From Gellertiella hungarica (lineage in GTDB: Bacteria > Pseudomonadota > Alphaproteobacteria > Rhizobiales > Rhizobiaceae): a stretch of 64,000 bases of DNA. Positions 46,012-56,734 of the stretch are shown piece by piece (positions within the stretch are counted from its first letter, which is position 1; each line of letters begins with the position of its first letter). The stretch lies in assembly GCF_014197145.1 (NCBI RefSeq), contig NZ_JACIEZ010000006.1, positions 1 to 64,000 on the forward strand. Direction: 5' to 3'. The position numbers and the translations under genes are program-made. The notes beneath the pieces are model-generated. The model saw nothing but the letters and a program-made list of their open reading frames with translations, ran no database searches and was not told the DNA's origin.

Positions 46012-47163
46012 TCACCGGAAGGTCTTGCGGGGGTCGAAGGCGTCGCGCACGGCCTCGCCGATGAAGATCAGCAGCGAGAGCATGATCATCATGGTGAAGA
46101 AGGCGGTGAGACCGAGCCAGGGCGCCTGGAGGTTGTTCTTGCCCTGCGCGATCAGTTCGCCGAGCGACGGCGAGCCCGGCGGCATGCCGAAGCCGAGGAA
46201 ATCGAGCGAGGTGAGCGTGGCGATCGAGCCCGAGAGGATGAAGGGCAGGAAGGTGAGCGTCGCCACCATGGCATTGGGCAGCAGGTGCCGCCACATGATG
46301 GTGCGGTTGTTGACGCCGAGCGCGCGGGCGGCGCGGACATATTCGAAATTGCGCGCCCGGAGGAATTCGGCCCGCACGACGCCTACGAAGCTGACCCAGG
46401 AGAAGAGCAGCATGATGCCGAGCAGCACGAAGAAGCCCGGCGGCAGGATGGCGGCGATGATGAGCAGGATGTAGAGCACCGGCATGGAGGACCAGATCTC
46501 GATCACCCGCTGGAGAAGGAGATCCGTCCAGCCGCCGAAATAGCCCTGGATGGCGCCCGCCGTCACGCCGATGACGGCAGAGCAGACGGTGAGGATCAGG
46601 CCGAAGAGCACGGAGATGCGGAAGCCGTAGAGCATGCGCGCCACCACGTCGCGGGCCTGGTCGTCGGTGCCGAGCCAGTTCAGGTTGCCAAGCGTGCAGC
46701 CCGGGTCGTCCACCCCTTGCGGGTATCCGGCGCAGCGCTCCTCCTTCGACATCAGCCAGAAGGGAGCGGTCGGCGCCGAATAGGGAATGTTGGAATTGAC
46801 CGTCTGGTAGGAATAGCGCACCGGCGGCCAGATCATCCATCCATTGGCGTTGATCTCCTCGGCGATGTAATCGGACCGGTAATCCGTTTCGGCCAGGAAG
46901 CCGCCGAACTTTTCCTCGGGATAGTCGACAATGACGGGCACCAGAAGCTCGCCCTTGTAGGAGACGAGAAGCGGCCGGTCGTTGGCGATGAAGTTGGAGA
47001 GCAGGCTGAGCACGAAGAGGACGAGGAAGATCCACAAGGACCAGTAGCCGCGCCGGTTCGCCTTGAAGTTTTCCCAGCGGCGGCGGTTGATCGGCGAAAG
47101 CAGGCCCCGGCGCGGCGGGGCTTCTGGCGCGGTGGGTGCGGGTTCGAAGGGGGCGGCGGTCAT
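46012..47163 (-). CDS. yejE: Peptide ABC transporter permease YejE
   Basis: A 383-aa DppC/YejE-type permease. A soluble N-terminus is followed by one helix (about residues 45-65), a large extracytoplasmic segment with NWLGTDDQARDVVARMLYGFR, and the five-helix permease core with the EAA-type loop YVRAARALGVNNRTIMWRHLLP. It pairs with YejB. The start lies 2 bases after the yejB stop, so the two are coupled. Unlike the standard order, the next gene is not yejF but an antitoxin-toxin pair. Confidence 0.93.
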   Translation of the reverse strand: MTAAPFEPAPTAPEAPPRRGLLSPINRRRWENFKANRRGYWSLWIFLVLFVLSLLSNFIANDRPLLVSYKGELLVPVIVDYPEEKFGGFLAETDYRSDYIAEEINANGWMIWPPVRYSYQTVNSNIPYSAPTAPFWLMSKEERCAGYPQGVDDPGCTLGNLNWLGTDDQARDVVARMLYGFRISVLFGLILTVCSAVIGVTAGAIQGYFGGWTDLLLQRVIEIWSSMPVLYILLIIAAILPPGFFVLLGIMLLFSWVSFVGVVRAEFLRARNFEYVRAARALGVNNRTIMWRHLLPNAMVATLTFLPFILSGSIATLTSLDFLGFGMPPGSPSLGELIAQGKNNLQAPWLGLTAFFTMMIMLSLLIFIGEAVRDAFDPRKTFR

Positions 47164-47165
47164 GG

Positions 47166-48263
47166 TCACACGTCCCTCCGCTCGAAATCGATGCGCGGGT
47201 CGATCCAGGTATAGATGAGGTCGGAGACGAGGCTGACGATGAGGCCCATGAGCGAGAAGATGTAGAGCGTGGCAAAGACGATCGGGTAATCGCGCTTGAC
47301 CACCGAGAGATAGCCGAGACGCCCCAGCCCATCGAGCGAGAAGATGTTCTCGATCAGCAGCGAGCCGGTGAAGAAGGCGGAGATGAAGGCGCCGGGAAAG
47401 CCGGCGATCACGATCAGCATCGCATTGCGGAACACGTGGCCGTAGAGCACCTGGCGCTCGGTGAGGCCCTTGGCGCGGGCGGTCGTGACATATTGCTTCT
47501 TGATCTCGTCGATGAAGGAATTCTTCGTGAGCAGGGTCGTGGTGGCGAAGGCCGCAAGCGACAGCGAGATCAGCGGCAGGGTGAGGTGCCAGAAATAGTC
47601 GACGATCTTCTCCCACCAGGAAAGCTCGGCGAAATTGTCGGAGACGAGACCCCGCAGCGGGAACCAGTCGAGGAAGGATCCCCCGGCAAAGAGCACCACC
47701 AGCAGGATGGCGAACAGGAAGCCCGGCACCGCATAGCCGACGATGATCACGCCCGAGGTCCAGATGTCGAAGGCGGAGCCGTCCTTCACCGCCTTGCGGA
47801 TGCCGAGCGGGATGGAGATGGCGTAGGAAATCAGCAGGATCCACACGCCGAGCGAAACCGAGACCGGAAGCTTTTCCGCGATCAGGTCTATCACCGAGGT
47901 GTTGCGGAAGAAGCTCTCGCCGAAATCGAAGCGGATGTAGTTCCACATCATGTCGAGGAAGCGGGTGAGCGGCGGCTTGTCGAAGCCGAACTGCTTTTCC
48001 AGCTTGGCGATCAGGTCCGGATCGAGGCCCTGGGCGCCGCGATACTTGGCGTTCATCTCCGAGGAGGCTTCCTGCTGGCCGAGCAGGTCGCCGCCACCGC
48101 CGTTCAGGCGCTGGTCGGCGCTGTCGCCCTGGCCCGTCAGGTCGGCGATCACCTGCTCCACCGGACCGCCGGGCGCGAACTGGATGACCGCAAAGGAAAT
48201 GGCCATGATGCCGACGATGGTCGGGATCATCAGCAGCAGGCGCCTGAGGATATAGCCACCCAT
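47166..48263 (-). CDS. yejB: Peptide ABC transporter permease YejB
   Basis: A 365-aa DppB/YejB-type permease starting MGGYILRRLLLMIPTIVGIM, with six predicted helices. The extended first periplasmic loop (about residues 40-100, rich in Gly and Gln) is characteristic of YejB. The EAA loop reads YVTTARAKGLTERQVLYGHVFRNAML. It forms the inner-membrane pore with YejE for peptides delivered by YejA. A 178-base gap containing hairpins separates it from yejA. Confidence 0.94.
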   Translation of the reverse strand: MGGYILRRLLLMIPTIVGIMAISFAVIQFAPGGPVEQVIADLTGQGDSADQRLNGGGGDLLGQQEASSEMNAKYRGAQGLDPDLIAKLEKQFGFDKPPLTRFLDMMWNYIRFDFGESFFRNTSVIDLIAEKLPVSVSLGVWILLISYAISIPLGIRKAVKDGSAFDIWTSGVIIVGYAVPGFLFAILLVVLFAGGSFLDWFPLRGLVSDNFAELSWWEKIVDYFWHLTLPLISLSLAAFATTTLLTKNSFIDEIKKQYVTTARAKGLTERQVLYGHVFRNAMLIVIAGFPGAFISAFFTGSLLIENIFSLDGLGRLGYLSVVKRDYPIVFATLYIFSLMGLIVSLVSDLIYTWIDPRIDFERRDV

Positions 48264-48441
48264 CAGCGCATGCCCTTCCTGGCTTCGGATGCCTGGCGCA
48301 TCGAGATCTTGTTCAAGCCTGCCCCCTTAAGCCGGCAGGGGGATGCGGGGCCTCGCCGTGCCCTGCCCTGCCGATTCGCTTCATTTTCCCGCATTTGGTA
48401 ACGGGCGAATGCGGCAAAGCAAGTCATTCCTGCCCCGCCCG
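48264..48441 (-). promoter_or_regulatory. yejA-yejB intercistronic hairpins
   Basis: Two stem-loops are visible: CCTGCC/GGCAGG near 48315-48345 and CCGCATT/AATGCGG near 48389-48414. Neither has a U run on the minus strand. As in the thu operon, they may stabilise the binding-protein message and reduce read-through into the permease genes. The role is inferred. Confidence 0.4.
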
Positions 48442-50274
48442 CTATTTGCCCGCCGCCTTGGACCACCAGATGTCGGGGAAGCCGACCCCGTATTCCGGCA
48501 GTTTTTCCGGCCGCGTCAGATCGCTCCAATAGGCGATCCGGCTTGCGCGCAGCGTGTAGGTCGGAACCACGAAGTCGTGCGCGAGCAGCACCCGGTCGAG
48601 TGCATGGGTGGCGGCCTTCAGCTCGTCCTGCGTGCCGGCAGCAATCACCTTCTTGACCAGCTGGTCGATGCCGGGATCGGAAATACCACCGTAATTCTTG
48701 GATCCCTCGCGGGTCGCCGCCTGAGAACCCCAGAATTCGGCCTGTTCATTGCCCGGATGAAGCGATTGCGCCCAGCCGCTGTAGATCACATCGAAGTCAA
48801 AGCTCCGGACACGGTTCGTATATTGCGCGGGATCGACGACGCGCACGCTGGCGGCAATACCGATCTTCTTCAGATTCTGGGCAAAGGGCAGTGCCACGCG
48901 CTCCAACGTCTTGCCGTCCAGCAGGATCTCCAGGCTCACGGGCGTGCCGGTCTTTGTCTCGACCATCTTGCCGCCGCGGATCTCGTAGCCGGCTTCGCGG
49001 AAGAGGCCAATGGCGGTCTTCATGTTGTTGCGGAACAGATCCGGCTTGCCCCCGACAGGGTTTTCGTAAGGCGTGGTGAAGACCTCAGGCGGCACGAGAT
49101 CCTTGACCTCGTTCAGGATTTCCAGCTCGCGTCCTTCGGGAAGCCCCTTGGCGGCAAGTTCCGTTCCGTAGAAATAGCTGTTGATGCGCTGGTACTGGCC
49201 AAAGAAGATGGTGCGGTTCAGCTCCTCGAAATCGAAGGCGTAATTCAGAGCCTTGCGCACACGCTGGTCCTTGAAGAGGTCGCGGCGCAGATTGGGAATG
49301 AAGCCCACGAGAACGCCCGCGTTCCGGTAGGGATTTTCCACCTGTTCCCGTTTGACCCGACCGTCCTGCACGGCGGGAAAATCATAGGATTTCGCCCAGC
49401 GCAGGGCCGTCAGTTCCAGCCAGTAATCGATCTGGCCGGAACGGAAGGCTTCGAAGGCCACGTCATTGTCGCCGAAATAGACGTATTTCATCGTGGCAAA
49501 ATTGTTCTGCCCGACATTCACGTTGAGGTTCTTGCCCCAATAGTCGTCGCGCCGCTCGTAGCGGATCGAGGCGCCCGGCTGCACTTCGGCAATCCGATAG
49601 GGACCCGAGCCAATGACCGGCTCCAGCGTGGTGCGGGAAATGTCCCGCTGGTTGCCCTTGGCATCCTTGGCTTCCCACCAGTGCTTCGGCACGACCGGAA
49701 ACTGCCCGAGAATATTGGGCAGTTCCTTGTTGCCCGTCATGTCGAAGCGGAAGGTCACGTCGCGCTCGCCGGTCTTTTCGGCCTTCACCACATGAGCGTA
49801 ATAGACGGCCAGCTGCGGGTTGAGCTCTTTTCCCTTTTCAAAGGAAAAGATCACGTCTTCAGGGGTCACGGGCGTGCCATCGGCAAAGCGGGCTTCCGGG
49901 CGCAGGCGGAAGGTGGCCGACGATATGTCAGCCGGCACGGAAACGCCCTCGGCCAGCAGTCCGTAGGCGGTGGTCACCTCATCCAGCGCGTTTTTCAGTA
50001 GCGTTTCGAAGACGAGATCCGAACCGGAGGCCGCATCGCCCTTGGCAAGCAGGGGGTTCAGCGTATCGAAGGTACCGACGACCGCCTGGGTAACCGCGCC
50101 CCCCTTTGGCGCATCTGGATTGACATAGTCGAAACGGGGAAAGCCCGGCTGGTATTTCGGCGGTTCGCCGCTGCTGGAAAGTCCATGAACGAATCCCCCG
50201 TCTTCCGCCACCACGGCTGAAAACCCGCCCGCCGCCAGCAGGGCTGACAGAATGAAAGCTCCCCAAGTTCGCAT
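48442..50274 (-). CDS. yejA: Peptide ABC transporter substrate-binding protein YejA
   Basis: A 610-aa periplasmic binding protein (family 5) with a signal peptide ending SAVVA (about residue 23). The YejA pattern is clear: GEPPKYQPGFPRFDYVNPDAPKGG near the N-terminus, EARFADGTPVTPEDV, YYAHVVKAEKTG, and IYSGWAQSLHPGNEQAEFWG near the end. It captures peptides for YejBEF import. It is the first gene of the operon and divergent from mepA, with an AT-rich 222-base control region between them. Confidence 0.94.
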   Translation of the reverse strand: MRTWGAFILSALLAAGGFSAVVAEDGGFVHGLSSSGEPPKYQPGFPRFDYVNPDAPKGGAVTQAVVGTFDTLNPLLAKGDAASGSDLVFETLLKNALDEVTTAYGLLAEGVSVPADISSATFRLRPEARFADGTPVTPEDVIFSFEKGKELNPQLAVYYAHVVKAEKTGERDVTFRFDMTGNKELPNILGQFPVVPKHWWEAKDAKGNQRDISRTTLEPVIGSGPYRIAEVQPGASIRYERRDDYWGKNLNVNVGQNNFATMKYVYFGDNDVAFEAFRSGQIDYWLELTALRWAKSYDFPAVQDGRVKREQVENPYRNAGVLVGFIPNLRRDLFKDQRVRKALNYAFDFEELNRTIFFGQYQRINSYFYGTELAAKGLPEGRELEILNEVKDLVPPEVFTTPYENPVGGKPDLFRNNMKTAIGLFREAGYEIRGGKMVETKTGTPVSLEILLDGKTLERVALPFAQNLKKIGIAASVRVVDPAQYTNRVRSFDFDVIYSGWAQSLHPGNEQAEFWGSQAATREGSKNYGGISDPGIDQLVKKVIAAGTQDELKAATHALDRVLLAHDFVVPTYTLRASRIAYWSDLTRPEKLPEYGVGFPDIWWSKAAGK

Positions 50275-50299
50275 ATTCCCGCATCCACCCTTTTTAATA

Positions 50300-50317
50300 A
50301 TAGTATTTTTCTACTAT
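50300..50317. promoter_or_regulatory. Inverted repeat in the yejA-mepA divergent region
   Basis: ATAGTA (50300-50305) and TACTAT (50312-50317) form a perfect 6-bp inverted repeat with a T-rich centre, 26 bases upstream of yejA. It could be an operator or a small leader hairpin. No assignment is possible. Confidence 0.35.
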
Positions 50318-50496
50318 CAAAATAGATGAATACAATTCAAAAGGTAAGCCCGGGACGATGCTCGTGCTTTAGGACAATGAGGTGCCTTCCTGGGGCCGAC
50401 GTCCCCGCGCGACGATCATGCTTTTGCCTTTCCTCTCGGGAAGATAGGCTCGGCAGCAGCGATTCGCGCCTCAACGCGCCCGACCGGACCTGACCG

Positions 50497-51582
50497 ATGA
50501 CGCCCAGTTTCTTGACCCGCCTTTCCCGCCTTGGTCTCAAAACCCTGCTTTTCGCGGCTGCGCTCAGCGCAGCCCTTGCCGAAAGCCTGCCAGCCCGTGC
50601 AGACGGTGTCGCCAAGGAACTCTTCGGCGCGGTGCAGCTGCCGAACCGGGGCGCACCGCAATCCTTCGGCTTCTACGCCAAGGGCTGCCTCAGCGGCGCG
50701 GTGGCGATCCCGACGGACGGGCCGACCTGGCAGGCGATGCGGCTGTCGCGCAACCGGCGCTGGGGCAATCCCATCCTCATCTCGCTGCTCGAGCGGCTGT
50801 CGCAGGATGCGGCCCGCAACGACGGCTGGCCGGGTCTCCTGCTCGGCGACATCTCCCAGCCGCGCGGCGGGCCGATGAAGAGCGGCCATGCCTCGCACCA
50901 GATCGGCCTCGATGCCGACATCTGGCTGACGCCGATGCCATCGCGCACCCTGACGGCCTCCGAGCGCGAGACCATCTCGGCGCGCTCGATGCTTAAGCCC
51001 AATGCCTTCCTGACCGTGGACGACTCCGTCTGGACGCCTGCCCATGCGCGGGTGATCATGCGGGCCGCGAGCTATCCCGAGGTGGAGCGCATCTTCGTCA
51101 ATCCGGCGATCAAGAAGAAGCTCTGCGACACCTGGGCCGGCGACCGCACCAGTCTCGGCAAGGTCCGGCCCTATTACGGCCACGACTATCACTTCCACAT
51201 CCGCATCCACTGCCCGCCGGGGGCGGTCGGCTGCAAGGCGCAGGACCCGGTGCCGGATGGGGACGGCTGCGGCAAGCAGCTGGCCTGGTGGTTCACCAAG
51301 GAGCCCTGGGCGCAGAAGAAGCCGGACCCGACCAAGCCCGCGCCGAAGCCGCGGCCGATCATGCTCTCGCAGCTCCCCAAGGCCTGCTCTGCGGTTCTTG
51401 CGGCGCCCTCCGTCTCCTCGGAGATGGCCGCGACCATGGGCGGCGGCCGGGCGGTCGCCTATGCGGAAACCGCTGCGCCGGAACCCGCCTTTTCCGAGGA
51501 ACCGCCCGCCGCCGGCTTCATTCCGCCCTCCGATTACCCCGCCCTTCCCGAGTTTGGCCCCTATCCGTTCCTGCGCCCCTGA
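50497..51582 (+). CDS. mepA: Penicillin-insensitive murein endopeptidase
   Basis: A 361-aa periplasmic D,D- and L,D-endopeptidase (peptidase family M74). The signal peptide is about residues 1-36 (ending ARA). Zinc-site motifs are intact: GGPMKSGHASHQIGLDADIW in the middle and GHDYHFHIRIHCPPG further on. Cys pairs expected to form disulfides are present. The last 80 residues are Pro/Ala-rich and extend beyond the usual E. coli enzyme, a common feature in rhizobia. It cleaves peptide cross-links in murein and is divergent from yejA. Confidence 0.93.
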   Translation: MTPSFLTRLSRLGLKTLLFAAALSAALAESLPARADGVAKELFGAVQLPNRGAPQSFGFYAKGCLSGAVAIPTDGPTWQAMRLSRNRRWGNPILISLLERLSQDAARNDGWPGLLLGDISQPRGGPMKSGHASHQIGLDADIWLTPMPSRTLTASERETISARSMLKPNAFLTVDDSVWTPAHARVIMRAASYPEVERIFVNPAIKKKLCDTWAGDRTSLGKVRPYYGHDYHFHIRIHCPPGAVGCKAQDPVPDGDGCGKQLAWWFTKEPWAQKKPDPTKPAPKPRPIMLSQLPKACSAVLAAPSVSSEMAATMGGGRAVAYAETAAPEPAFSEEPPAAGFIPPSDYPALPEFGPYPFLRP

Positions 51583-51693
51583 CATCAGGCGAAGCGGGCT
51601 TCCCCTCCGGTCCGCTTTTGCGGCTTTTCAAGCGGAGCGAAGGTGTTATAAGAGGCATAAATCGATTTAAACCTCACCGGAATCTGGGTCGGC

Positions 51694-52089
51694 ATGGCAA
51701 AGGGCGCCTATATCGCACTGATCGCGCATGATCAGAAAAAGGATGACATGGCGGCTTTCGCGCGCCGGAACGAGGCGCTGCTTCGCCCGTTCTCCATCGT
51801 GGCGACGGGCACGACCGGCGGCCGGGTGCTGGAGGCCTGTCCGTCGCTCGACGTCATCCGGCTGAAGAGCGGCCCGCTGGGCGGCGACCAGCAGATCGGC
51901 GCGCTGATCGCGACCGGAGAGGTTTCGATGCTGATCTTTCTGGTAGACCCGCTTTCCGCGCTGCCCCATGATGTGGACGTCAAGGCGCTGACCCGCCTTG
52001 CCACGGTCTACGACATACCGATGGCGCTCAACACCGCCACCGCCGAAATTCTCGTGCGGACACTGACCGCAACCGATACTCAGAACTGA
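51694..52089 (+). CDS. mgsA: Methylglyoxal synthase
   Basis: A 131-aa cytosolic enzyme that converts dihydroxyacetone phosphate to methylglyoxal and phosphate. Family motifs are present: [13 protein letters not shown] at the N-terminus, VATGTTGG at the phosphate loop, and [13 protein letters not shown] containing the catalytic Asp region. The synthase bypasses lower glycolysis when phosphorylated sugars accumulate. It lies 11 bases upstream of glk on the same strand, so the valve is coupled to glucose phosphorylation. Confidence 0.95.
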   Translation: MAKGAYIALIAHDQKKDDMAAFARRNEALLRPFSIVATGTTGGRVLEACPSLDVIRLKSGPLGGDQQIGALIATGEVSMLIFLVDPLSALPHDVDVKALTRLATVYDIPMALNTATAEILVRTLTATDTQN

Positions 52090-52100
52090 CGGACCGGCCA

Positions 52101-53126
52101 ATGCCCAGGAACAACAGCTACAGCCACCCCCTGCCCTTCCCCATCCTGATCGGCGATATCGGCGGCACCAATGCCCGCTTCTCGATCCTCATCGACGTCT
52201 ATGCCGAACCGAAGGAATTCCCCATCATCCAGACGGCGGATTTCGCCACCATCGACGAGGCGATCCAGGCGGGCGTGCTGGACAAGACGTCCGTGCAGCC
52301 GCGCGCGGCCATCCTTGCCATTGCCGGCCCGATCCGCGGCGAGGAAATCCCGCTGACGAACTGCCCCTGGGTGGTCCGGCCGAAGGCGATGATCAAGGGG
52401 CTCGGGCTCGAGGAAATCCTGATCGTCAACGATTTCGAGGCGCAGGCGCTCGCCATCGCCTCGCTGACGGAGGAGCATCGGGAGCCGATCGGCAACGGCA
52501 ACGAGGGCATGACCGCATCCAAGGTGGTGCTGGGGCCGGGAACGGGCCTCGGCGTGGCCGGCCTGATCCATGCCGAGCATACCTGGATCCCGGTTCCGGG
52601 CGAAGGCGGGCATGTCGACGTCGGTCCCCGCAGCGAGCGCGACCGGGCGATCTTCCCCCATCTCGAGCCGATCGAGGGGCGCATCTCCGCCGAACAGCTG
52701 CTGTGCGGCCGCGGCATGGTCAACATCTATCAGGCGATCTGCAAGGCGGACGGCAAGCCGCAGACCTTCCGCGACCCTGCGGAAATTTCCAGCGCCGGCC
52801 TTGCGGGCAGGGATGCGGCGGCGGCAGAAACGCTCTCGCTCTTTTCCACCTATCTCGGCCGCGTTGCCGGCGATCTCGCGCTCATCTTCATGGCGCGCGG
52901 CGGGGTCTACCTGGCCGGCGGCATCTCGCAGAAGATCCTCCCGGCGCTTCGCCGGCCGGAATTCCGTGCCGCCTTCGAGGACAAGGCGCCCCATTCCGCC
53001 ATGCTCCGGGCCATTCCCACCTATGTGGTGACCCATCCCATGGCGGCGCTTGCGGGCCTTGCCTCCTATGCCCGCACGCCGAGTCGCTTCGGCCTGGGCA
53101 CCGAGGGGCGGCGCTGGAAAGGCTGA
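52101..53126 (+). CDS. glk: Glucokinase
   Basis: A 341-aa ATP-dependent hexokinase of the bacterial Glk type. The phosphate loop reads [13 protein letters not shown] near residue 20, the catalytic Asp lies in [11 protein letters not shown], and the adenosine-binding [11 protein letters not shown] follows. It phosphorylates free glucose to glucose 6-phosphate, for example glucose derived from disaccharides imported by the thu system. The mgsA-glk-exporter-dapB-gpmA order matches the chromosomal arrangement known from Sinorhizobium. Confidence 0.95.
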   Translation: MPRNNSYSHPLPFPILIGDIGGTNARFSILIDVYAEPKEFPIIQTADFATIDEAIQAGVLDKTSVQPRAAILAIAGPIRGEEIPLTNCPWVVRPKAMIKGLGLEEILIVNDFEAQALAIASLTEEHREPIGNGNEGMTASKVVLGPGTGLGVAGLIHAEHTWIPVPGEGGHVDVGPRSERDRAIFPHLEPIEGRISAEQLLCGRGMVNIYQAICKADGKPQTFRDPAEISSAGLAGRDAAAAETLSLFSTYLGRVAGDLALIFMARGGVYLAGGISQKILPALRRPEFRAAFEDKAPHSAMLRAIPTYVVTHPMAALAGLASYARTPSRFGLGTEGRRWKG

Positions 53127-53248
53127 ACCGATTTGATCCGCCGCGCGCCCGGATTTTTCCTTGAGGGCGCGCGGATCAAGGTATAGAGCCCGAGGAGCCG
53201 GCGCCGCGACCGGCCGGAACAGGAACAGCAGGGAAGGCTCGTAGCCCG

Positions 53249-55063
53249 TTGGACGACAGACACGACCAGGAACGGCCCGCCGTCAGCACGGCCAGCAACC
53301 GCGAGGTGATGCGCCGCATCTTCATCGAGAACGGCCGGGAGCACCTGAAGGGCTATATCTTCGCCATCTCCTGCCTTGTCGTGATGGCGCTGACCACGGC
53401 CTTCGTCGCCTGGATCATGGAATCGGTGATCTCCACCGCCTTCGTGCATCCCGACCCGAACAAGGTCTGGCTGATCTGCGGCTCTATCTTCGTCGCCTTC
53501 CTCATGCGCGGCCTTGCCACCTACGGCCAGTCGGTGACGCTGTCGAAGATCGGCAACAACATCGTCGCCAGCTACCAGCGCCGCATCTACGAAAAGCTGA
53601 TGAAGCTTTCGGTCGGCTTCTACAATGCCTCGCGCTCGTCCCACCTCGCCGCCCAGATCAACCAGAACGTCACGGGCATCCGCGACGTGCTGAACATGAC
53701 CGTCACTTCGCTGGCCCGCGACGTGCTGACGCTCGTGGCGCTTCTCGGCGTGATGGTGACCAAGGACCCGATGCTGACGGTCATCATCTTCGTCACCGCG
53801 CCGCCGCTCATCTATGCGATCCGCTACGTGGGCGACCGGCTGCGCACGGCCACCCGCGAATCCATCGAGCTCAACAGCCATGTGCTCGGCGCCATGCAGG
53901 AGACCGTCCAGGGGATTGCCATCGTCAAGGCCTTCACCATGGAACAGGAGCTCGGCAACCGGCTGAACCGGGTGATCGGCGAGGCCGAAAGCCGCGCGAA
54001 CCGGATTGCCCGGCTGTCCGAGCGCACCGCGCCGCTGACCGAAGGCTTTGCCGGGCTGGTGATCTCGGGCGTGCTCGCCTATGCGGCCTACCAGTCGATC
54101 TACGGGCATGTGCCGCCGGGCGCCTTCTTCTCCTTCGTGACGGCGCTGCTGATGGCCTATGACCCCGCCCGCCGGCTTGCCCGCCTGCAGTCGCAGCTGG
54201 AACGCGCGGTGGTGAATGCCCGCATGATCTACGAGCTTCTCGACATGCCCACCCAGCAGCAGGACCGGCCGGGGGCGCAGGATCTGAAGATTTCCGAGGC
54301 GCGGATCGAACTGCGCGGGGTCTCCTTCGCCTATCCCGGCAGCGATGCAGTGCTGAAGAGCGTCGATCTCGTGGCCGAAGGCGGCAAGACGACCGCGCTC
54401 GTCGGCCCGTCCGGGGCCGGCAAGTCGACGATCATCGCCCTCATTCCCCGCTTCTACGACCCCTCCGAGGGCCAGATCCTGATCGACGGGCAGGATATCG
54501 CGACCGTCACCAAGGCCTCGCTTCGCCGCCACATCGCCTATGTCTCGCAGCAGCCCTACCTCTTCGAGGGCACCATCCGCGACAACATCCGCTACGGCCG
54601 CCCGGAGGCGAGCGATGCGGAGGTGGAAGAGGCCGCGCGTCTTGCCCATGCCCACGATTTCATTCTTGCCCAGCCGCAGGGCTATGACACGCCCGTCGGC
54701 GAAAACGGCGTGACGCTCTCCGGCGGCCAGCGCCAGCGGCTCTCGATCGCCCGCGCGCTGGTGCGCAATGCGCCGATCCTGCTTCTCGACGAGGCGACGT
54801 CCGCGCTCGACACCGCATCGGAAGCCGCCGTGCAGAAGGCGCTGGAAGAGGCCATGAAGCACCGCACGGTCGTCGTCATCGCGCACCGGCTTTCGACCGT
54901 CATCAATGCGGACAAGATCGTGGCGATGCAGGACGGCCGGGTGATCGAGGAAGGCACGCATGAGAGCCTTTCGAAAAGGGCGAACGGGCTCTATGCCCGG
55001 CTGCACAGCCTGCAGGGCCCGGATGGCGCGGCCATGACGGAGACGGAAACGCAAGGGGCATGA
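53249..55063 (+). CDS. ABC exporter, fused permease and ATPase (MsbA-like)
   Basis: A protein of about 604 aa with a type I exporter membrane domain (six helices, about residues 30-330) and a C-terminal ATPase (about 355-590). The ATPase has Walker [10 protein letters not shown], signature [15 protein letters not shown] and Walker [13 protein letters not shown]. The family exports lipids, glycans or drugs. A TTG start at 53249 is the most upstream candidate and its GGGAAGG site is slightly far; a downstream ATG near residue 21 is possible. The stop overlaps the dapB start by 4 bases, but no functional link to lysine synthesis is implied. Confidence 0.9.
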   Translation: MDDRHDQERPAVSTASNREVMRRIFIENGREHLKGYIFAISCLVVMALTTAFVAWIMESVISTAFVHPDPNKVWLICGSIFVAFLMRGLATYGQSVTLSKIGNNIVASYQRRIYEKLMKLSVGFYNASRSSHLAAQINQNVTGIRDVLNMTVTSLARDVLTLVALLGVMVTKDPMLTVIIFVTAPPLIYAIRYVGDRLRTATRESIELNSHVLGAMQETVQGIAIVKAFTMEQELGNRLNRVIGEAESRANRIARLSERTAPLTEGFAGLVISGVLAYAAYQSIYGHVPPGAFFSFVTALLMAYDPARRLARLQSQLERAVVNARMIYELLDMPTQQQDRPGAQDLKISEARIELRGVSFAYPGSDAVLKSVDLVAEGGKTTALVGPSGAGKSTIIALIPRFYDPSEGQILIDGQDIATVTKASLRRHIAYVSQQPYLFEGTIRDNIRYGRPEASDAEVEEAARLAHAHDFILAQPQGYDTPVGENGVTLSGGQRQRLSIARALVRNAPILLLDEATSALDTASEAAVQKALEEAMKHRTVVVIAHRLSTVINADKIVAMQDGRVIEEGTHESLSKRANGLYARLHSLQGPDGAAMTETETQGA

Positions 55064-55887
55064 CGATGGATCGGGACATGAAGCTGGTGGTAACGGGTGC
55101 TGCGGGCCGCATGGGCCAGACGCTGATCCGGGTGATCCATGCGATGCCGGGGGCCGTGCTGCATGCGGCGATCGAGCGGCCGGGTTCGCCCTTCGTCGGC
55201 AAGGATGCGGGCGAGATCGCCGGCCTCGGCGCCAATGGCGTGATCATCGGCGACGAACCGCTCGAAGCCTTCCTGCATGCGGATGGCGTGGTGGATTTCA
55301 CCTCGCCCGCGGCAAGCGTTGCCTTTGCCGGGCTCGCGGCGCAGGCCCGCATCGTCCATGTGATCGGCACCACGGGCTGTTCGCCTGACGACGAGGAGAA
55401 GTTCCGCGCGGCCGGCCGCCATGCCCGGATCGTCAAGTCCGGCAACATGAGCCTCGGCGTGAACCTTCTTTCCGTGCTGGTCGAGCAGGCGGCAGCGGCC
55501 CTTCCCGCCCGCGACTGGGACATCGACGTGCTGGAAATGCACCACCGCCACAAGGTGGATGCGCCCTCCGGCACCGCGCTGCTGCTCGGCGAGGCGGCTG
55601 CCCGCGGCCGCAAGATCGATCTTGCCACCCATTCGGTCCGCGTGCGCGACGGCCATACGGGGCCGCGCGGCTCGGGCACCATCGGCTTTGCGACGCTGCG
55701 CGGCGGCTCGGTCATCGGCGAGCACACGGTCTATTTCGCCGGCGAAGGCGAGATGGTCACCATGTCCCACAGCGCCGGCGACCGCTCGATCTTCGCCCGC
55801 GGCGCGGTGACGGCAGCCCTCTGGGGCATGGACCGCAAGCCGGGCTTCTATTCCATGCTCGACGTGCTCGGGCTTTCCAACTCTTGA
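55060..55887 (+). CDS. dapB: 4-hydroxy-tetrahydrodipicolinate reductase
   Basis: A 275-aa NAD(P)H-dependent reductase in lysine and diaminopimelate synthesis. The nucleotide-binding loop is [14 protein letters not shown], the catalytic His pair and Lys lie in [15 protein letters not shown], and the C-terminal [19 protein letters not shown] closes the domain. The first ATG overlaps the stop of the ABC exporter (ATGA); a second ATG at codon 3 or 7 is also possible. The product supplies meso-diaminopimelate for peptidoglycan. Confidence 0.95.
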   Translation: MTMDRDMKLVVTGAAGRMGQTLIRVIHAMPGAVLHAAIERPGSPFVGKDAGEIAGLGANGVIIGDEPLEAFLHADGVVDFTSPAASVAFAGLAAQARIVHVIGTTGCSPDDEEKFRAAGRHARIVKSGNMSLGVNLLSVLVEQAAAALPARDWDIDVLEMHHRHKVDAPSGTALLLGEAAARGRKIDLATHSVRVRDGHTGPRGSGTIGFATLRGGSVIGEHTVYFAGEGEMVTMSHSAGDRSIFARGAVTAALWGMDRKPGFYSMLDVLGLSNS

Positions 55888-55911
55888 TCATCAGTTCAGG
55901 GAGACTTTCGA

Positions 55912-56547
55912 ATGAGCGGTACTCTGGTTCTCGTCCGCCACGGGCAGAGCGAATGGAATCTCAAAAACCTCTTCACCGGCTGGCGTGACCCGGACCTGAC
56001 GCCGCTCGGCGTTCAGGAGGCCAATGCCGGCGGCAAGGCGCTCGCCGATTACGGCATCAAGTTCGACATCGCCTTCACGTCGACACTCTCCCGTGCGCAG
56101 AAGACCTGCCAGATCGTGCTCGACAATATCGGCCAGCCGAACCTGGAGACGATCCGCAACGAGGCGCTCAACGAGCGCGACTATGGCGATCTCTCCGGCC
56201 TCAACAAGGACGATGCCCGTGCCAGGTGGGGCGAGGAGCAGGTGCATATCTGGCGCCGCTCCTACGACGTGCCGCCGCCCGGCGGGGAAAGCCTGAAGGA
56301 TACGGGCGCCCGCGTCTGGCCCTATTACATGACCGAGATCCTGCCCCGCGTGCTGCGTGGCCAGAAGGTTCTGGTTGCCGCCCACGGCAATTCGCTGCGC
56401 TCGCTGCTGATGGTGCTCGACCGGCTCGACCGCGAGCAGATCCTCTCCGTCAACCTCGCGACGGGCGTACCGATGGTCTACAAGCTCAACGCCGACTCCA
56501 CCGTTGCCTCGAAGGAAGTGCTCGGCGACATGTCCGGCGCGCACTGA
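55912..56547 (+). CDS. gpmA: 2,3-bisphosphoglycerate-dependent phosphoglycerate mutase
   Basis: A 211-aa glycolytic mutase interconverting 3- and 2-phosphoglycerate. The phosphohistidine is His10 in [12 protein letters not shown], the second catalytic His lies in [13 protein letters not shown], and [10 protein letters not shown] and [16 protein letters not shown] are family signatures. The shorter length compared with E. coli GpmA (250 aa) is normal for alphaproteobacteria. It follows dapB after 24 bases and ends the cluster at a strong terminator. Confidence 0.96.
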   Translation: MSGTLVLVRHGQSEWNLKNLFTGWRDPDLTPLGVQEANAGGKALADYGIKFDIAFTSTLSRAQKTCQIVLDNIGQPNLETIRNEALNERDYGDLSGLNKDDARARWGEEQVHIWRRSYDVPPPGGESLKDTGARVWPYYMTEILPRVLRGQKVLVAAHGNSLRSLLMVLDRLDREQILSVNLATGVPMVYKLNADSTVASKEVLGDMSGAH

Positions 56548-56573
56548 GGCACGGAAAACGCTTCGACATCAGG

Positions 56574-56603
56574 GCGCGTCCGGTCTGACCGGACGCGCTT
56601 TTT
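56574..56603 (+). terminator. Strong intrinsic terminator after gpmA
   Basis: A perfect 11-bp stem (GCGCGTCCGGT at 56574-56584 with ACCGGACGCGC at 56588-56598), a 3-base loop and five T residues follow the gpmA stop codon. It separates the dapB-gpmA transcript from the phosphonate genes. Confidence 0.95.
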
Positions 56604-56734
56604 CATACCTCAAATTTCCGCCCCTTTTCTTTTATCAAACTGTCATCGAGTTGCGGCAAAGGGTGCTACGGTTCGCCCGAACCCATGAGTCGCTGCCCAT
56701 CCGGGCCTCTTCGTTCCCTTCAGGAAAGACTGCC